A DNA stretch of 64,000 nt from Rhododendron vialii (lineage: Eukaryota > Streptophyta > Magnoliopsida > Ericales > Ericaceae): the NCBI RefSeq assembly GCF_030253575.1, contig NC_080559.1:6578501-6642500 (forward strand). The letters run 5' to 3'. Made by a program: the position numbers and the translations under genes. Shown in pieces: positions 1 through 12,183 of the stretch (its first letter is position 1; each line of letters starts with the position of its first letter). The notes below the pieces were generated by a model that saw nothing but the letters and a program-made list of their open reading frames with translations, did not search any database and was not told where the DNA came from.

Positions 1-311
1 TATACTTTATAATTTTTCATTCACCGCCCAATTTTTGTAGGAAATGTATCCATATAGACATCACTCCCCAAGGTTAGAATCATGTATCCGTGTATTTGTG
101 TATGGTAGTCATGTTTCTCTTGGTTTTATTTTAGTTTTGTCGAATAAGCAGAATAAGATACCAATCTTTAGTTTCAAGACAGCTATCGAAGTTTCCTATT
201 AAAAAGATCATGTAGAGGTGCTAGGCTAATGTTATTACCAGATTAGTGAATAGAATAGAATTATGCAGAATAGCTGTCTCTGATTTGATTTCTGCAATCT
301 GCACTCTGCAG
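1..311 (+). other. Upstream intron of the p23 gene
   Basis: AT-rich sequence with no reading frame. It ends in a polypyrimidine-poor ctctgcag acceptor at 311 directly before the first visible p23 exon. The initiator exon is not in this stretch as far as I can see. Confidence 0.6.
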
Positions 312-3300
312 TCGCCATCCGGAAGTTCTTTGGGCTCAGCGCTCTGACAAAGTTTACCTGACCATTGCTCTTCCTGATGCGAAAGATATTTCTGTGAAAT
401 GTGAGCCTAAGGGGTTATTTAGTTTCTCCGCGAAGGGTGTCCAAGGGGAATCATTTGACTTCAGTCTGGAACTTTATGGAAATATAGCAGCAGAGGTGAG
501 CTCCTAAATAGCCAAACATTCTTTGTTTACCTTCAAATTGGTATGCGTTTTTGTGCTTGTGCTTATGTTCATATGTAAATTAAAGAACAAATGGATGTTT
601 TTTATGGTAAGTAAACATTTTATTGCACCAAAAACCGCAGGAAGCTACAAAACCTCATAGGGGCATACCCCTGGCAAATCTATACATCAGTTTCAAAACG
701 AAAAAACACAGACTCTTATCTACACGTATTGATCCCAAAATTTTGAGAATCTAGAAGCCAGTCATCACACAAACCCCTATTCTGGGCAGTAAACTTCACT
801 GTAGTCCAAGAACTTAACCTGGCTCAAATGGCATAAAAAATAGCACGGACAACCTCAGGGACACCTCTGGATCTACCTTGAAAGATCCCGGAATTCCGTT
901 CACCCCAAAGAAAATAAACTGAAGCAGCCAAAGACAGCTTATAAATGTAATTCCGGAAACCCTTACCCGCACGATTCTGTCCAGCCCATTCAAGCTCTTG
1001 AGATAGAGGCACAACAGCCTTATAAATGCCATTATGCATCAGAATTTGCCCCCAAATAGCAGCAGAGAAGTCACACTCAAAAAATAAATGATTATGAGAC
1101 TCCATACCATTCAAACACAGCACACATTGGGAACTCGCAGCTACACCCCAACTGACCAATCTATCTCTAGTGGACAGCCTGCCCAGGATAGCAAGCCACT
1201 CAATAAAGCTCCACCATGGCACACCTTGACTGAACCATACCAAGGGATGCCAAGGTTGGATAGGAGACCGATGTCTACATACCTCCCAAGCAGATTTTAC
1301 AGAGAAAGAACCGTCAGCAGTTAAGGTCCAGGCAACCTTATCACACTCAGAGACGGAAGGCAAAAAGGTATCAGGAGTATTCTGTATGATGTTCAACACA
1401 GCTCTGTTCCTTTGCCTTGGCCAGTTCCATCCACCTTGACCAACAATAGAGGACACCTTAGCACATAAGGCAAGACCTCTATTTGTCACCACAGCCTCCC
1501 CAAACCTCTGATATAAGGCACCTAAGGGGTGCCAATTACCTGTCCAAAGGAAGGTATCCTCACCATTGCCAATGATGTGTTTAATCCAGCCTTGACAGGT
1601 AGATCGCAGCTTCAGCAGTTTCCTCATAACCCAGGAAGCCTCACTAGGACACTGAATACTCCATAAACTCTGTCCTTTGAGAATATATACATGAACCCAT
1701 TTAACCCACAGTTTATCCGCTTTTTTGCTGAGGGCCCACAAGTGCTTCATATTTACAGCTCTATTCCATTCCTTCAACGATCTAAAGCCAAGCCCCCCTT
1801 TATTTTTTGGAATACAGAGATTTACCCAGCTTACCTTAGCTCCAGAGTGTTTCAGATCGGTACTTGACCAAAGGAAGGCACTCAAAACACCTTCTATTTC
1901 TTTAAGAATGCACAGTGGTAGAGTAAGAATTGAGCTCCAATAAGATTGAATGCTAAAGAGAACTGATTGGATGAGCTGAGCCCTTCCACCATATGATAAA
2001 AACTTCTGAGTCCAACAACGAATTCTAGCCAAGATCTTATCCTTAAGCACAGAACAATCAGTGGAAGTGAGTCTAGTACTGATCAGAGGCACTCCTAGAT
2101 ACTTGACAGGGAGCTTGCCTTCCGAAATACCCATCAGAGCAGCAAGAGACAACTTCACAGGGCCCGACACACCAGCAAAATACATAGAGCTCTTGAGAAG
2201 GTTAGGCTGCATACCTGAGAAACCATGGAACTCCTTTAAAGTTTTCAAAATAATCTGCAAGGATCCTTCCTGAGCTCCACTAAGGATAAAAAGATCATCC
2301 GCAAAAATAACATGAGAGATTTCCAACGCCTGACATTTAGGATGAAACTTGAATTCCCCATGAGCAATATTATAGATCAAGAGAGAGGAAAAAGCTTCCA
2401 TAACCAGTAAAAATAAGTAAGGAGAAATGGGGTCTTCCTGCCTAAGACCTCGAGCACCAGGAAAGTAACCAACCAAACGACCATTTATCATAACAGAAAA
2501 CATGGGGGTGGTAATACAAGCTCTGACCCAACCAATAAAGGTTTCAGGGAACTCCATAGCAGCCATGGTATCTAGAAGAAAGTCCCAATCAACCGAATCA
2601 TACGCTTTCATGAGATCAACCTTAATAGCACATCGTGGTGGGCCTTCATCCCTGTGATAGTTTCTTATCAACTCATGCATTAGCAACACATTGTCAACAA
2701 TACTCCTGCCTTTAACAAAGCCGATTGAGCAGAGCTAACATGTTCTAAAGTACCTTGCATCCGATTAGCTAAAATTTTAGTAATCACTTTATATATCACA
2801 TTGCAACATGCAATAGGCCTGTAGTCTTTAACAAAAGAGGGATTAGCGATCGTAGGAACCAAGGTTAGAGCAGTAGAGTTCCATTCTCTGAGTAAGAAAC
2901 CTTTATCAAAGAACGACAAAACAGCATCCACTAGATCTTGGCCCACAATCTCTCAGTTCTGTTGAAAGAAGCTAGAGCTATAACCATCAGGGCCAGGGGC
3001 CTTGTCTCCCTTAATGGATCGAAGGGCCCCTTTAATCTCTTCAACAGAAACTTGTTTGATTAATTCCAAATGCAAAGGGCCAGGTACCTTCTTCTTTATC
3101 ACTTGCTGAAGGCAAGCTTTAGCATCTTGTTTTTGCATAAATCTAGTGCCCAATAATCCCTTATAGAATTGCAAGATCTCTTCCTGAATATCTTCTGGCT
3201 TCTCCAGCCTCACACCATCAGCATTGACCAAGCTCAAGATCTTGTTCGTCATACTGTTGCTACTGACTTTATACAACAACAACAACAACAACAACATAAC

Positions 3301-6300
3301 ATAACCCATCTAGTCTCCAATCATTGGGGGTATGGGCGGGGATGATTGGAGACAGACCTAACCTTTGGCAATATATGCACAAAGTGGCTGCTCTCATAAT
3401 ATCACTGAAACAGTGGCCCCCCTAAACCTCCAAGAACCGAGGAGCTACATGGACGTTTTGTTGTAGAAACATGCAAATCAAAGCCAAATGACATCAGAGA
3501 AGGCAGGCCTAGAGACCCAAATCAATTTATGTGCACATTACCATGCTTCCTTCATTGATAGTCCAGAGCATCGGTATGCACATATTTGCTACTGACTTTA
3601 TGATGAAAAAATTTCGTGTTTTGGTCCCCAAGGCTTAACCAATTAACCCTTGATTTCTGCTTTTTAAAAGACTCCTCAGCAGCACTCAACTCCATGAACA
3701 CCCTAACAGCCTCTTTCTCTTGATTCCTAAGATTCTCATCCCCAATATGTTGTGTGCATAGAACTTGGAGGGACTCCATATGCTGTCTAGCCTCCACCAC
3801 TCTTCCAGCACCACTCTTCCAGAAATGTTTGAAAAACAGTTGGCATTTAGATCCCGGAGAATAGGCTTCAACCTTTTAAGTTTCAAAGACAATTTCAACA
3901 TAGCAGATCCAGAAACAGGTTTGATCCACGAGTCAGACACCAAATCCTTATAACTGTGATGCTTCATCCAAAATTAAAAAATCGAAAAGGTTTCTTGCAA
4001 CTCTCCTTTACAAACTGTCACTATAAGGAAGAAGTGGTCAGAAATACCTGGAGAATGAGCTAAAGCCTCGGAGTTAGGGAAAGCATCCATCCAAGTAGCA
4101 TTAACCACAACTCTATCAATTCTACTCATATTAGCCCCTCCACCACCTTGTCTGTTCGTCCAAGTAAACCAAGCCCCTCTAGTAAGCAAATCCTCCATAT
4201 TGATGTCAAACAAGCATTGACTAAAGTCAGAGGCAGCAGAAGCATCAAAAGATCCCATTCTCTCAGAGCTCCTAGCAACAACATTAAAATCCCCCAACTG
4301 GATCCAAGGTGAATCCCCAAACGAAGAGTGCAACAACCTCATTGAAGACCAAAGAGACCTTCAATCAATCACAGAGTTGGCACCATAGACAACAGAAGCA
4401 TAGAACACCTTATGCGAAGTAAGACACCACACTTGAACACTAAGAATTTGAGCAGAACTGTACACCAAGGACACATCCAACATGCTGGGATCCCACCGAC
4501 AACAATTCTTGCAATGCCTTGAGCCCCTGAATTATCAACCATCAACCAAGAATTAGGAAAACATCTTGCCCTTACCCCATCAAGATTCTCCTTCCTAACG
4601 TTAGCTTCCAACACCCCACAAATACTCAGCCTTTGAGAACAAATGAGAGACCTAACTTCTTTTTGTTTTAGAGGATTATTCAGCCCCCTAATATTCCAAC
4701 ATCCAATCTTGAATTTTAACGCTTAGTTTTGTTTCTCTGCCTCTTGGAAGAGGGACCTTTCCCACCACCCTTTTCAGCTCCCTTTTTAGCATCAGTAAGG
4801 GAGGTGGAAACCTGCGTTGATTTAACCATCACAGAAGCAACAGCAGCACCTATACTATCACCATTGACAGGAGGCTCATCAAACAAGTCCTTGGGCAATT
4901 CCTCAGGCAAAATCTTCACAAGCTCAAACCTTCTTTCCGAAACCTGCACAATAATGTCTTCATCAGAGGCATCATTCAGAATCTCAAATCGATTTGGCAC
5001 ACCAGCCCCAGACTTAGGAGAGATGTGTGAAGCATCAGAGGAGACCTTCCGAGGGGTAAGACCAACCACCTCTGCTGGAGGAGCTATTAGTTCAGCATCA
5101 CAAACTTGCTGTCCCACCTCTGCATGTACAATGTGCCCATTTGGCCCAGAAAAAGCCCCATCCGGGTCACTAGTTGATGCAGGAGCATTTGGACAAGTAC
5201 CCAGAGAGCCAAGAGCCCCATTCTCAGCCCCAATCTCTTTGCGTAGAGTGCCCACCACCTGCCAACATTGGTTATTAGACACCACAGCTTTCCTATTGGG
5301 CCTTCTAGTATCCCCAGTCCCCATCTTATTATCCGCCACCCTCCTTGGACAAGTAGCAGACCCATGCCCAAACACCTTGCAATCAGTACAAGCTTGAGGC
5401 CTTCAGGGATGCTAAATTTTTATCACTACCACATCCCCATTAGCATACCTCAAATCAAACGAATCAGGAAGGGTGGAGAAACAGTCCACCTCCACAAAAA
5501 CTTTTGCAAAGCTCAGACGCTTCCCAGCTTCAGTCAACTTGTCAGCATATGAAGGACAACCCACAGAGCTAGCAATATAACTAAGACCAGGCCCAGTCCA
5601 AAATTCCAATGGTACATTCTAAAAATGAACCCAAATAGGGATCTGAGACATTTGTTCCTTTTCTAGCTGAGATGGGGATGCCACATCTTCAAAATCAGAA
5701 GTTTCCCTCTAAAATGCCTAGGCCCCAACTCCAAAATTTGCCTAAACTGATCCCCTTCAAACATAAAAAAGAAGAACCCTGTTCGTTAGAGAACACTTCA
5801 CGAATTCCGTACTTAGCCCATATAGTCATTGCAATTTTCCTCACAGCTATGAAACCCAACTTCTTGTCCAGGAAGTGCCCAACAATACAGTTTTCCCACT
5901 TAGAGTGCCCCAGTTGTTCAATTTGTTCAGAAGGGGAAACAACAATCCTATATTTTCAATAGTAGGAGGAAAGAATTCAAGCTTCATTCTACCTGTATTA
6001 GGAACTCCAGACTCAGTAGGATTACTAATCCTAACATTCTTCCAAGAAGAGGCAGCCCCAGTGCCCACAGATTGATTAGGACTGGCCAAGAGTTGTTTCA
6101 AACGATTGTTCTTGGAACTCAATTCCTTAAGCTGTCGCATCATAGGGGAATCAGTTTCACTTGGACTCAAGTGATCAAGGGTCTCCACAGTCACCTGTTC
6201 CAACAGATCAACGATACCAGTAGGTGCTACCAGACCTAACGATGAAGCCCTAGGTTGGGCCAGAGCTGAAACCCTAGCAGGAACCAAAGGCGAAGCCAAA

Positions 6301-9300
6301 GGTTTAGGAGAAATCTTCATCCCCCAACTAAGAGGTGGGAACTCTGGATGCAAGGCACTCGCAGTCAAACCATTCAAATTAACAACCAAATTGCTCTCAG
6401 ACGAGGAACGGACAGCCATTCCACAGATACCAGAACACCAAACCCAGAAGCCAAAACGCTAGACAAGAAAGGAAAACAGACAGGCGAGGAGAAAGAGGAA
6501 GAGAAATACCCGCAGAGAAGATCACAGTGAAGATCGCAGAGAAGTCAGGTGCGACAAGGCGCCCCAAATCGCCCAACTTGCCTAGAGAGAGAGACTCTCA
6601 TTTTTTGGCTTGGGACTTGGGGGTTTTTAACAAATGGATGTATTATGATACAATTGAGGTGTTCTTCCAATTGCTAATCTTCCTATGATCATATTCTTGT
6701 GAACTGTGCTACATACATGGACTTCTGTAATGAGTAGAGAAGCGTACAGTTAGATTGGTTATGGCTGGGATCAGTTCGTAAAACCGCATCTTTTAAAAAA
6801 AATTCTAGAAGTGCAATATGTATGTTGAACAATCAGAGAAAGAAATGCAGAAACTTGTAAGTGGCCCTTTTAGACTTACTATTTAACCTAAAAAATAGAG
6901 TATGATACCCAAAGGTAGGTAGAAACCAGGGTTTAATGTCAGTATGCTAGAGAGCCTACAAACTAACACCTAATTCTTAAAGCATACTGAACATTGAAAA
7001 AGTCATATAAAGCTAACTTCATCTCTGTAACATACTATTTCGGTACCCGTATACTTTAAAGCCAGAATGTAGTTAGGCCCTACCTTGCCCTAGAGGTACA
7101 ATGTAGGTACCCAAGCCTACCCTAGCTGTAGGTGAGATAAATTTCTTCCAAAAATAGTATGGGTACGCGTTTCGTATTCCAGGTACGCATGCTTATATAG
7201 CTTGCAAAAGTACCAATTTCCAAATATACCTTGTAGGGGGTGCCAAATTTTCTTGAAGTTACCATGCTTCACAGTTACTTTTCAATGTTTTCATACTTGA
7301 CCGCTCATGCCATTAGTTAGTCTGGGTTTTATTTTGGTTTAAGCTTAATAAAAGAACGAGACTTCTCATTGCACAATGCTGAATTACTATATCCCATGTT
7401 CCAGGGCTGCAAATCTAAAGCTGGGTTAAGGAACATACTTTGCTCAATCCAGAAGGAGCAGAAGGGTTGGTGGAAAAGACTATTGAAGACAGAAGAAAAG
7501 CCTGCACCCTATATCAAGGTTGATTGGAACAAATGGTGTGATGAGGATGATGAAGAGTCTACTGGTTGTAAGTTTATCTAGCGTCTTATGACTCTTATTT
7601 GTGTTCAAAGGATGAGCCTTTCTCTCATTGATGTTTGGAACTGAACCATGTTCTTAGAGCTTGCGTTGTAGCCATATCATTTTGTGATTTGCATTGGAGC
7701 TCACTGTATTGAGTTCGTTGGATCTCATATCGTGTCGGTACAGAAGTTGCACCCTTTTTGGCGCCTTTTTAAGTAAAGTAGAATAATTCTGTGGAAACGG
7801 TACGGATTTTTTATCTTGATTTATGCAACATGTCTGTGCATCGGAACCCAACTCAACTCACCAAGCATTTTCTCCTAGTTACTTGGTTTGCTAGATGATT
7901 CTGTCATTTACTTAAGATAATGCAGTGTTCTTATATCTCCACCACGTTGTTAACATGTATCACAAAGAGATCAATTTCCCCAATTTGAAAGGTCTACCAG
8001 AAAGTACATTGGTGGTTGTACCATCTGGAGTTCCATCATAATTGCCTTACTATTGTGTTGAGGTTAATTCTCCTTTGTGTATGCTGGTTATTAAATTGGG
8101 TGGCTTCTGTCGGATTCCAAAATTTTGGATTGTGGGCGGTCAAAAACATCTTTCTTATGCCTGTTTCTTAGTGTTTTGGTCATAAATTTATGTGTTAATG
8201 TCACGATCCTGTAGTAAATCTGTTTCTTGTCTCTGATATATGTCTTAGTTTAATATATGGGATAAATAATCCTTGAATGTCCAGCATTAAGATAGAATTC
8301 ATTCAGAATTTACTTGCTTTGGGTAGAATTGAATCCCACACTAAACGGCCTCCCTATGCCTTTAGGAAATTTGTGGAATAGCTGTAGCTGATAGTAATAA
8401 TTCCTGCTCTCTGCTGTTCAGTTTTGGTATTCTACAGGTGATGAAAATTATGATGTTCTATGGCAAGCTGTTGCGACTCGCCTTTCTGCAAAATATGTTT
8501 TATGAATGAATAAGACAATATTCCTAGTACTGTATGTTGGAGACCACAAACAAAAAGTAGTAGCAATCCTTTTGTATGATATGATTGGTGATACCACTAC
8601 ATTTTCTGCTTCAAAGCCTTGCTTTGTTTGGTTTGTGATTTGAGTAGTATTTTTGGATAATGAGTGGAGAGAGAAATGAGAGTAATAATTAGAGAGAGGT
8701 AAAAAGTGGAGAGAGTGAGAAATGAGAGTAATAATTGAAAAGTTAGAGCAAGAAATGAGAGTAATAATTGTGTTGAGAAATATTTTTTGAGTAGATTAGT
8801 GAAGTGAACAAGGCATTGAAAATGAAGTCACTTTGTCTTTCTTTTTTTCTTTTTTTTTTTGGTCAAAGCAGTCATGTTGTATTTGAGTACCAGATGGGCT
8901 AGATTAGTATATCCGTGAATTAATTCCAGATCATGATAACTCCGTAACTTGTTACCTGAATATTGTTAATTTAGTGTTTTGACATGAAGATTTGTGTTTC
9001 ATGCAGCTGATCTAGCCTCTGATGACGACGTTCCGGTAATTTTATCCCCTTTTTTTTTTAATATCTACATCATGGGGTAACTACAACTTGTCATTCACTG
9101 ATTTGTTTTGGCATTTGCTCGATTTGCAGCACACTGGTGAAGATGATGGCAGTAGTGATGAGGAAGGAATGCTCTGTGAGTTTCATAATCGGTTCTTTTC
9201 ATTAAAATTGTCATATCCAATTGGCTTCTGGATAGACATGTCCTGTTTTCACATCATTCACACCAACAAGCACACATGGTATTGCAGTGTTCTGCCAAAG

Positions 9301-9924
9301 GTTTCTTCTTTGCCAATCAACACCATCTAAAAATCCAGAGAGTTGTCCTTTGCTGTAAAAAAATCTTCCTTTTTTTAGTTATGATTTTTTGTGTGAATCA
9401 TTGAATTTATTTTCATTTGTTACAAATGTTTTCTTGGAGCGCCATTGAATGGGTTAATAAATTGTGTTACTAACATACTCGGATGTAATGATTTTTCAAA
9501 AGTGGTGATGAAACGTGTAACTTGTACAAATATTTCCTTTCCATTTTCCAAGTCAATTTGATCATGGCTTCTCTGTTTGATCAATGTAAACATACTTATG
9601 TCGAGGCCTAATTATCAGCAAACCCAAAAATGTAATTTTCTTAGTGTCGTAGATCTGTAATGTCAGCCAATGGGCGCTAGCCCAGTTGGCATCTCCTGGT
9701 TCTCCCCTTGTGGGAGACTCGGGTTCGAGCCCCATCGTGGGCGTTTGTGGGTTCAGGGTTATGGACAGCTTCTGAATCTCCTGTGGACTAATTTATTAAC
9801 TCTTCCCTAACCCCCGCTGACGTATAACGTATGGCAAAAAAAAAAGAAAAAAAATTCTCTGATGTCAAATTCATTTGTATGTTTTGCAGATCTTCCCGAC
9901 TTGGAGAAGGCCAGAGGAAACTAG
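312..9924 (+). CDS. P23-2: p23-type HSP90 co-chaperone (p23-2-like), 3' exons
   Basis: p23 binds HSP90 in its ATP-bound state and slows ATP turnover during client maturation in cytosol and nucleus. Visible coding exons are 312-495, 7405-7567, 9007-9035, 9130-9175 and 9890-9924; every junction is AG/GT and the phases agree. The first visible exon reads [18 protein letters not shown], the standard start of the CS fold, so only the initiator exon (a few residues) should lie upstream of the window. The second carries [20 protein letters not shown] then [11 protein letters not shown], the HSP90-contacting tail typical of plant p23-2. The last three small exons give an acidic tail ending [14 protein letters not shown]. 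Intron 496-7404 contains a whole antisense LINE, and the last intron contains a SINE. Reading frame is intact, so the gene is probably functional. Plant p23-1 is the alternative; the lack of a Gly/Met-rich tail favours p23-2. Confidence 0.9.
824..4712 (-). pseudogene. LINE ORF2 (endonuclease, reverse transcriptase, zf-RVT), broken
   Basis: ORF2 supplies target-site nicking and target-primed reverse transcription. It begins with [14 protein letters not shown] at about 4712, the APE endonuclease start. GDFN, SRIDR and SDH motifs of the same domain are read at 4290-4030. RT begins with [13 protein letters not shown] (about 2980), continues with [19 protein letters not shown] (about 2830), [17 protein letters not shown] (about 2450) and the catalytic FADDLFIL (about 2310). 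The zinc-binding C-terminus (CVLC...HLFFEC) lies near 1130-1070, and the stop is at 824. Frameshifts near 2685, 2950 and 3970-4370 and the nested SINE at 3273-3585 destroy the frame. The longest open block is 2689-824. Confidence 0.88.
3273..3585 (-). mobile_element. TTG-tailed SINE-like element, copy 1, nested in the LINE
   Basis: A 313-bp insertion is bounded by a perfect 16-bp target duplication TTGCTACTGACTTTAT (3257-3272 and 3586-3601). In its own orientation it starts ATATGTGCATACCGATGCTC, contains GGCCTGCCTTCTCTGATGTC and GGTTAGGTCTGTCTCCAATC, and ends in a (TTG)n tail, seen as CAACAACAAC on the + strand. A second copy with the same 5' start and the same tail is at 27271-27551. The 3' part (GGTCTG...CCCCCAATGATTGG...TTG repeats) resembles the Au/TS type of plant SINE tail. 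I see no clear pol III B box in the 5' part, so a tRNA origin is not shown. Confidence 0.82.
4716..6419 (-). pseudogene. LINE ORF1 (DUF4283 plus CCHC zinc knuckle), broken
   Basis: This is the nucleic-acid chaperone-like ORF1 of plant L1 elements. It starts [10 protein letters not shown] at 6419. The DUF4283 part is read between about 5905 and 5660 ([19 protein letters not shown], then [19 protein letters not shown] after a frameshift near 5780). Further on come [18 protein letters not shown] and FVEVDCF around 5590-5470, then two stop codons near 5430-5405. The knuckle [14 protein letters not shown] (CX2CX4HX4C) sits at about 5390-5350. The C-terminal part down to 4716 is low complexity and ends in a Lys/Arg-rich tail. 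At least one frameshift and several stops break it. Confidence 0.85.
6642..7404 (+). other. p23 intron, 3' part
   Basis: Non-coding intron sequence between the LINE and the next p23 exon. I see no other gene or clear mobile element in it; the acceptor is ccatgttccag at 7404. Confidence 0.6.
7568..9006 (+). other. p23 intron with repeated GAGAAATGAGAGTAATAATT motif
   Basis: The intron begins gtaagt and ends atgcag. Around 8665-8775 a motif close to GAGAAATGAGAGTAATAATT occurs three times in a purine-rich stretch. The flanks aagccttgctttg (about 8615) and gaacaaggcatt (about 8807) are weakly inverted, so this may be a small MITE. Otherwise nothing recognisable. Confidence 0.4.
9666..9854 (+). 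mobile_element. tRNA-derived SINE in the last p23 intron
   Basis: Internal pol III promoter boxes are intact: A box TAGCCCAGTTGG at 9678-9689, matching TRGCNNAGYNGG exactly, and B box GGTTCGAGCCC at 9722-9732, matching GGTTCGANNCC. The two boxes are about 33 bp apart as in a tRNA gene. The element ends in an A-rich tail at 9835-9854. Flanks TCTGTAATGTCA and TCTCTGATGTCA look like a slightly altered target duplication. A true tRNA gene is unlikely because the tRNA-like part has no matching acceptor stem and is followed by an unrelated body and an A tail. Confidence 0.8.
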
Positions 9925-12183
9925 CATAGAATCGGTTTCTAACCAGTAGCAGGAAATGTTGTTCCTTTGAAACCAATTCACTTAGCTAGGTAAGTGTAGT
10001 ACTCCTAGTACTGTAAATACGTTGTATGAAATCGGACCTAATTCCTACTCAAAATATTGTAGAGGCTTACTTTGAATGTCCAGAGGCTCGGGCTTCCTTC
10101 TTTTCTGCTTTACAGCAATCTCTGATTTGATGTATCCGAATGTGGGCTCGGGTATTGTTTTGAGTCGGCTCTTTTACAAAACCCCCCAAACTTCGATGCT
10201 TAGAATCAATCAAGTATCAACTGTTCTTTCTGCCGTGAAGTTTTCACATTGAGAGTATAATTCACATTCTCACGACGTGCAATTTTCCTGGGGTATAATA
10301 AATAGCCGTCCCAAGCAGAGCCGGTTAGAGTCCACCACCTTAATCTTGTAGTACTCGTGTAACGGTCATAATTTTACTTGTTCAGCTATTGGTTCGTCTA
10401 ACCGGCTCTGCTCCGGATACCTGCAACAGTCCACGAACATGCTACAATCTAACACTAATCTAAGGCGTAGTTCCAAGTTTTCTGTTGATGATCGGACAGA
10501 ACAACATAGAAACTGCCGTAAGGGTGACGAGTGACAACAATATTTATATGTAATTTCTCTCTCCTCCTTCCAATGGTTACTTGTCATTTCTCTCACAGCC
10601 TCTATGGATGATAAGAAAGAATGAGATAAGAAATTGGAGTTATTTCTCATCAAATTTCACCATTTTTAGTGAGAATGGGGTTCGGCCAATCAAAAAAAAA
10701 ATTTCTTTTTTGTACTTTACTTCCCATTTTTCACCAAAATGTTCAATCCAAAATGAGTAATTTCACAAGAAATCATAACACTTTCCTTTCTTTTTCCTCT
10801 TGAAACCCTTCCATCCAAAGGAGCTGTCACTCTCTCCATGTGTAATGATTGTCTCATGTGACGATTTCTCATGTGATTCTTCATGTGACGTAACATGAGA
10901 TTTACCACTGCCCTCTGTGTTTTTATCGTCCATGCAGAAAATCCTCTGTGTCTTTATCGTCCATGCATAAAATCAATCTAATCAGACATGGTATTCAGAC
11001 CAAGTCTCTTGCAAATGTCCAATCAACTTGAATTCCTGCATGGACGATACATATATCAAATCTTACCTACTGAACGATTTGAATCCTTAAATGGGATCTT
11101 GATGAGTCTTATTTTACGTCACATGAGAGATCTTCACATGAAAGGATCCCGATTCCTCCCTCTACTGCCACGATTGAGAAATCAATGATCACCACCTCTC
11201 GATCTTCAATCCATTACCACTCCTCATTATCTATTATCTATTAGGAAGGAGCAATATTCAAAAGGCCGGTCCTCAGATTTTCGAAGCCCTAGGACCGTGA
11301 ACATTTTTTTCAAAATATAAAAACTCACTTCAATCGTTATGCAATTCAGGAGGAATGACAATTTTGGTAAATTTTGTTGCTTTCAAAGATTAATGAAATT
11401 TTTTTGCCGTTAGAAAAAAAAAGGGGTAAATTTTGTTGCTACTTACCCACTGGGAGTTGAAAAAGGGAGAGTCATCATCTATGGGTCGCCGACCCGCGTC
11501 TGCGTGGAAGCTCTACAACTCCGACTCAGAGGTGATGGTGGAGAGAACAAGAGGAACATCTGAAGAGTAAGGAGAGAACTGGAGATTGCCATGATTGTTA
11601 AAGAGAGCGTGATTTCAGGGAAGAAAAATTCAAAAGACGAAATAGGAGTAGAGTGGGATAATGTGTACGCAGAGGAGCAAATAGGTCAAACGAAGTAATG
11701 AGTCTTTTTTTTTTGTTAATCAAAAAGACAACCGAATTGAACCGCGAAAACTGCACCATTTGACCTTGAGTTGGTAATTTTCGATCAAAGCAGTAAGAAT
11801 TTATTTGGGTAATTCTGAAAAATATTTTGCCAGAGAGAGAGAGAGAGGGAGAGAGGCAGAGGACCAAGAGACTGGGAGTAGTTCAGCATATAATCTCTTA
11901 CAGAGACCAAAGGGAAGGGAAAATGACGGTCAATAAAGTGTTTTGATAATTAATATCCACCAAAGACATGTTGATAATTAAAAACATGCATTTATACCAA
12001 AATAATGACACTACACTACGTATAATCGTCACAACAGTACCACGACGAAAATTGTTCGTATCTAACAACATATAACATCATAACTATGTTTGCACTACGT
12101 ATAGTTCTGTAACCGAATACTCCTAACCAAACTAAGCATTGTATCCCAATTTGCAAAAAAACCATTCCAAATCGGCCCTGAAA
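9925..12183. other. Intergenic region between convergent p23 and DUF639 genes
   Basis: Both genes point into this stretch, so it should hold their 3' UTRs. It contains a perfect 15-bp hairpin (GCAGAGCCGGTTAGA at 10315-10329 with its complement at 10397-10411), a 31-bp tandem duplication near 10913-10974, and an imperfect inverted repeat between about 10850 and 11145 in which TCATGTGACGTAA and CGTCCATGCA recur on both strands. A GA run is at 11832-11852. No gene seen. Confidence 0.5.
10315..10411. repeat. Hairpin with GCAGAGCCGGTTAGA arms
   Basis: Perfect 15-bp arms (10315-10329, 10397-10411) separated by 67 bp. The GAGCCGG core resembles termini seen in plant hAT-derived repeats and the sequence at 23681 (GAGCCGGCTC), but I cannot define a target duplication. 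Confidence 0.5.

Larger units (their letters stand above)
599..6628 (-). mobile_element. L1-type plant LINE, near full length, decayed
   Basis: The element lies antisense in p23 intron 496-7404. It is bounded by a perfect 13-bp target duplication AACAAATGGATGT at 586-598 and 6629-6641. In element orientation there is a short 5' UTR (6628-6420), ORF1 with DUF4283 and a CCHC knuckle, ORF2 with endonuclease, reverse transcriptase and C-terminal zinc ribbon, a 3' UTR (823-599) and a very short A tail. Both ORFs carry stops and frameshifts, so it is not autonomous. A 313-bp SINE-like element is nested in ORF2 at 3273-3585, hence younger than the LINE. Confidence 0.93.

Noticed and set aside
4729..5397. 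222-codon open frame on the + strand
   Set aside because: It is the mirror frame of LINE ORF1, whose minus-strand reading carries the CCHC knuckle.
9666..9854. A functional tRNA gene
   Set aside because: A and B boxes are good, but there is no matching acceptor stem and the sequence continues into a body with an A tail, as in a SINE.
10717..10908. 63-codon frame rich in Met, His and Arg
   Set aside because: Created by repeated CATGTGA motifs of an imperfect inverted repeat.
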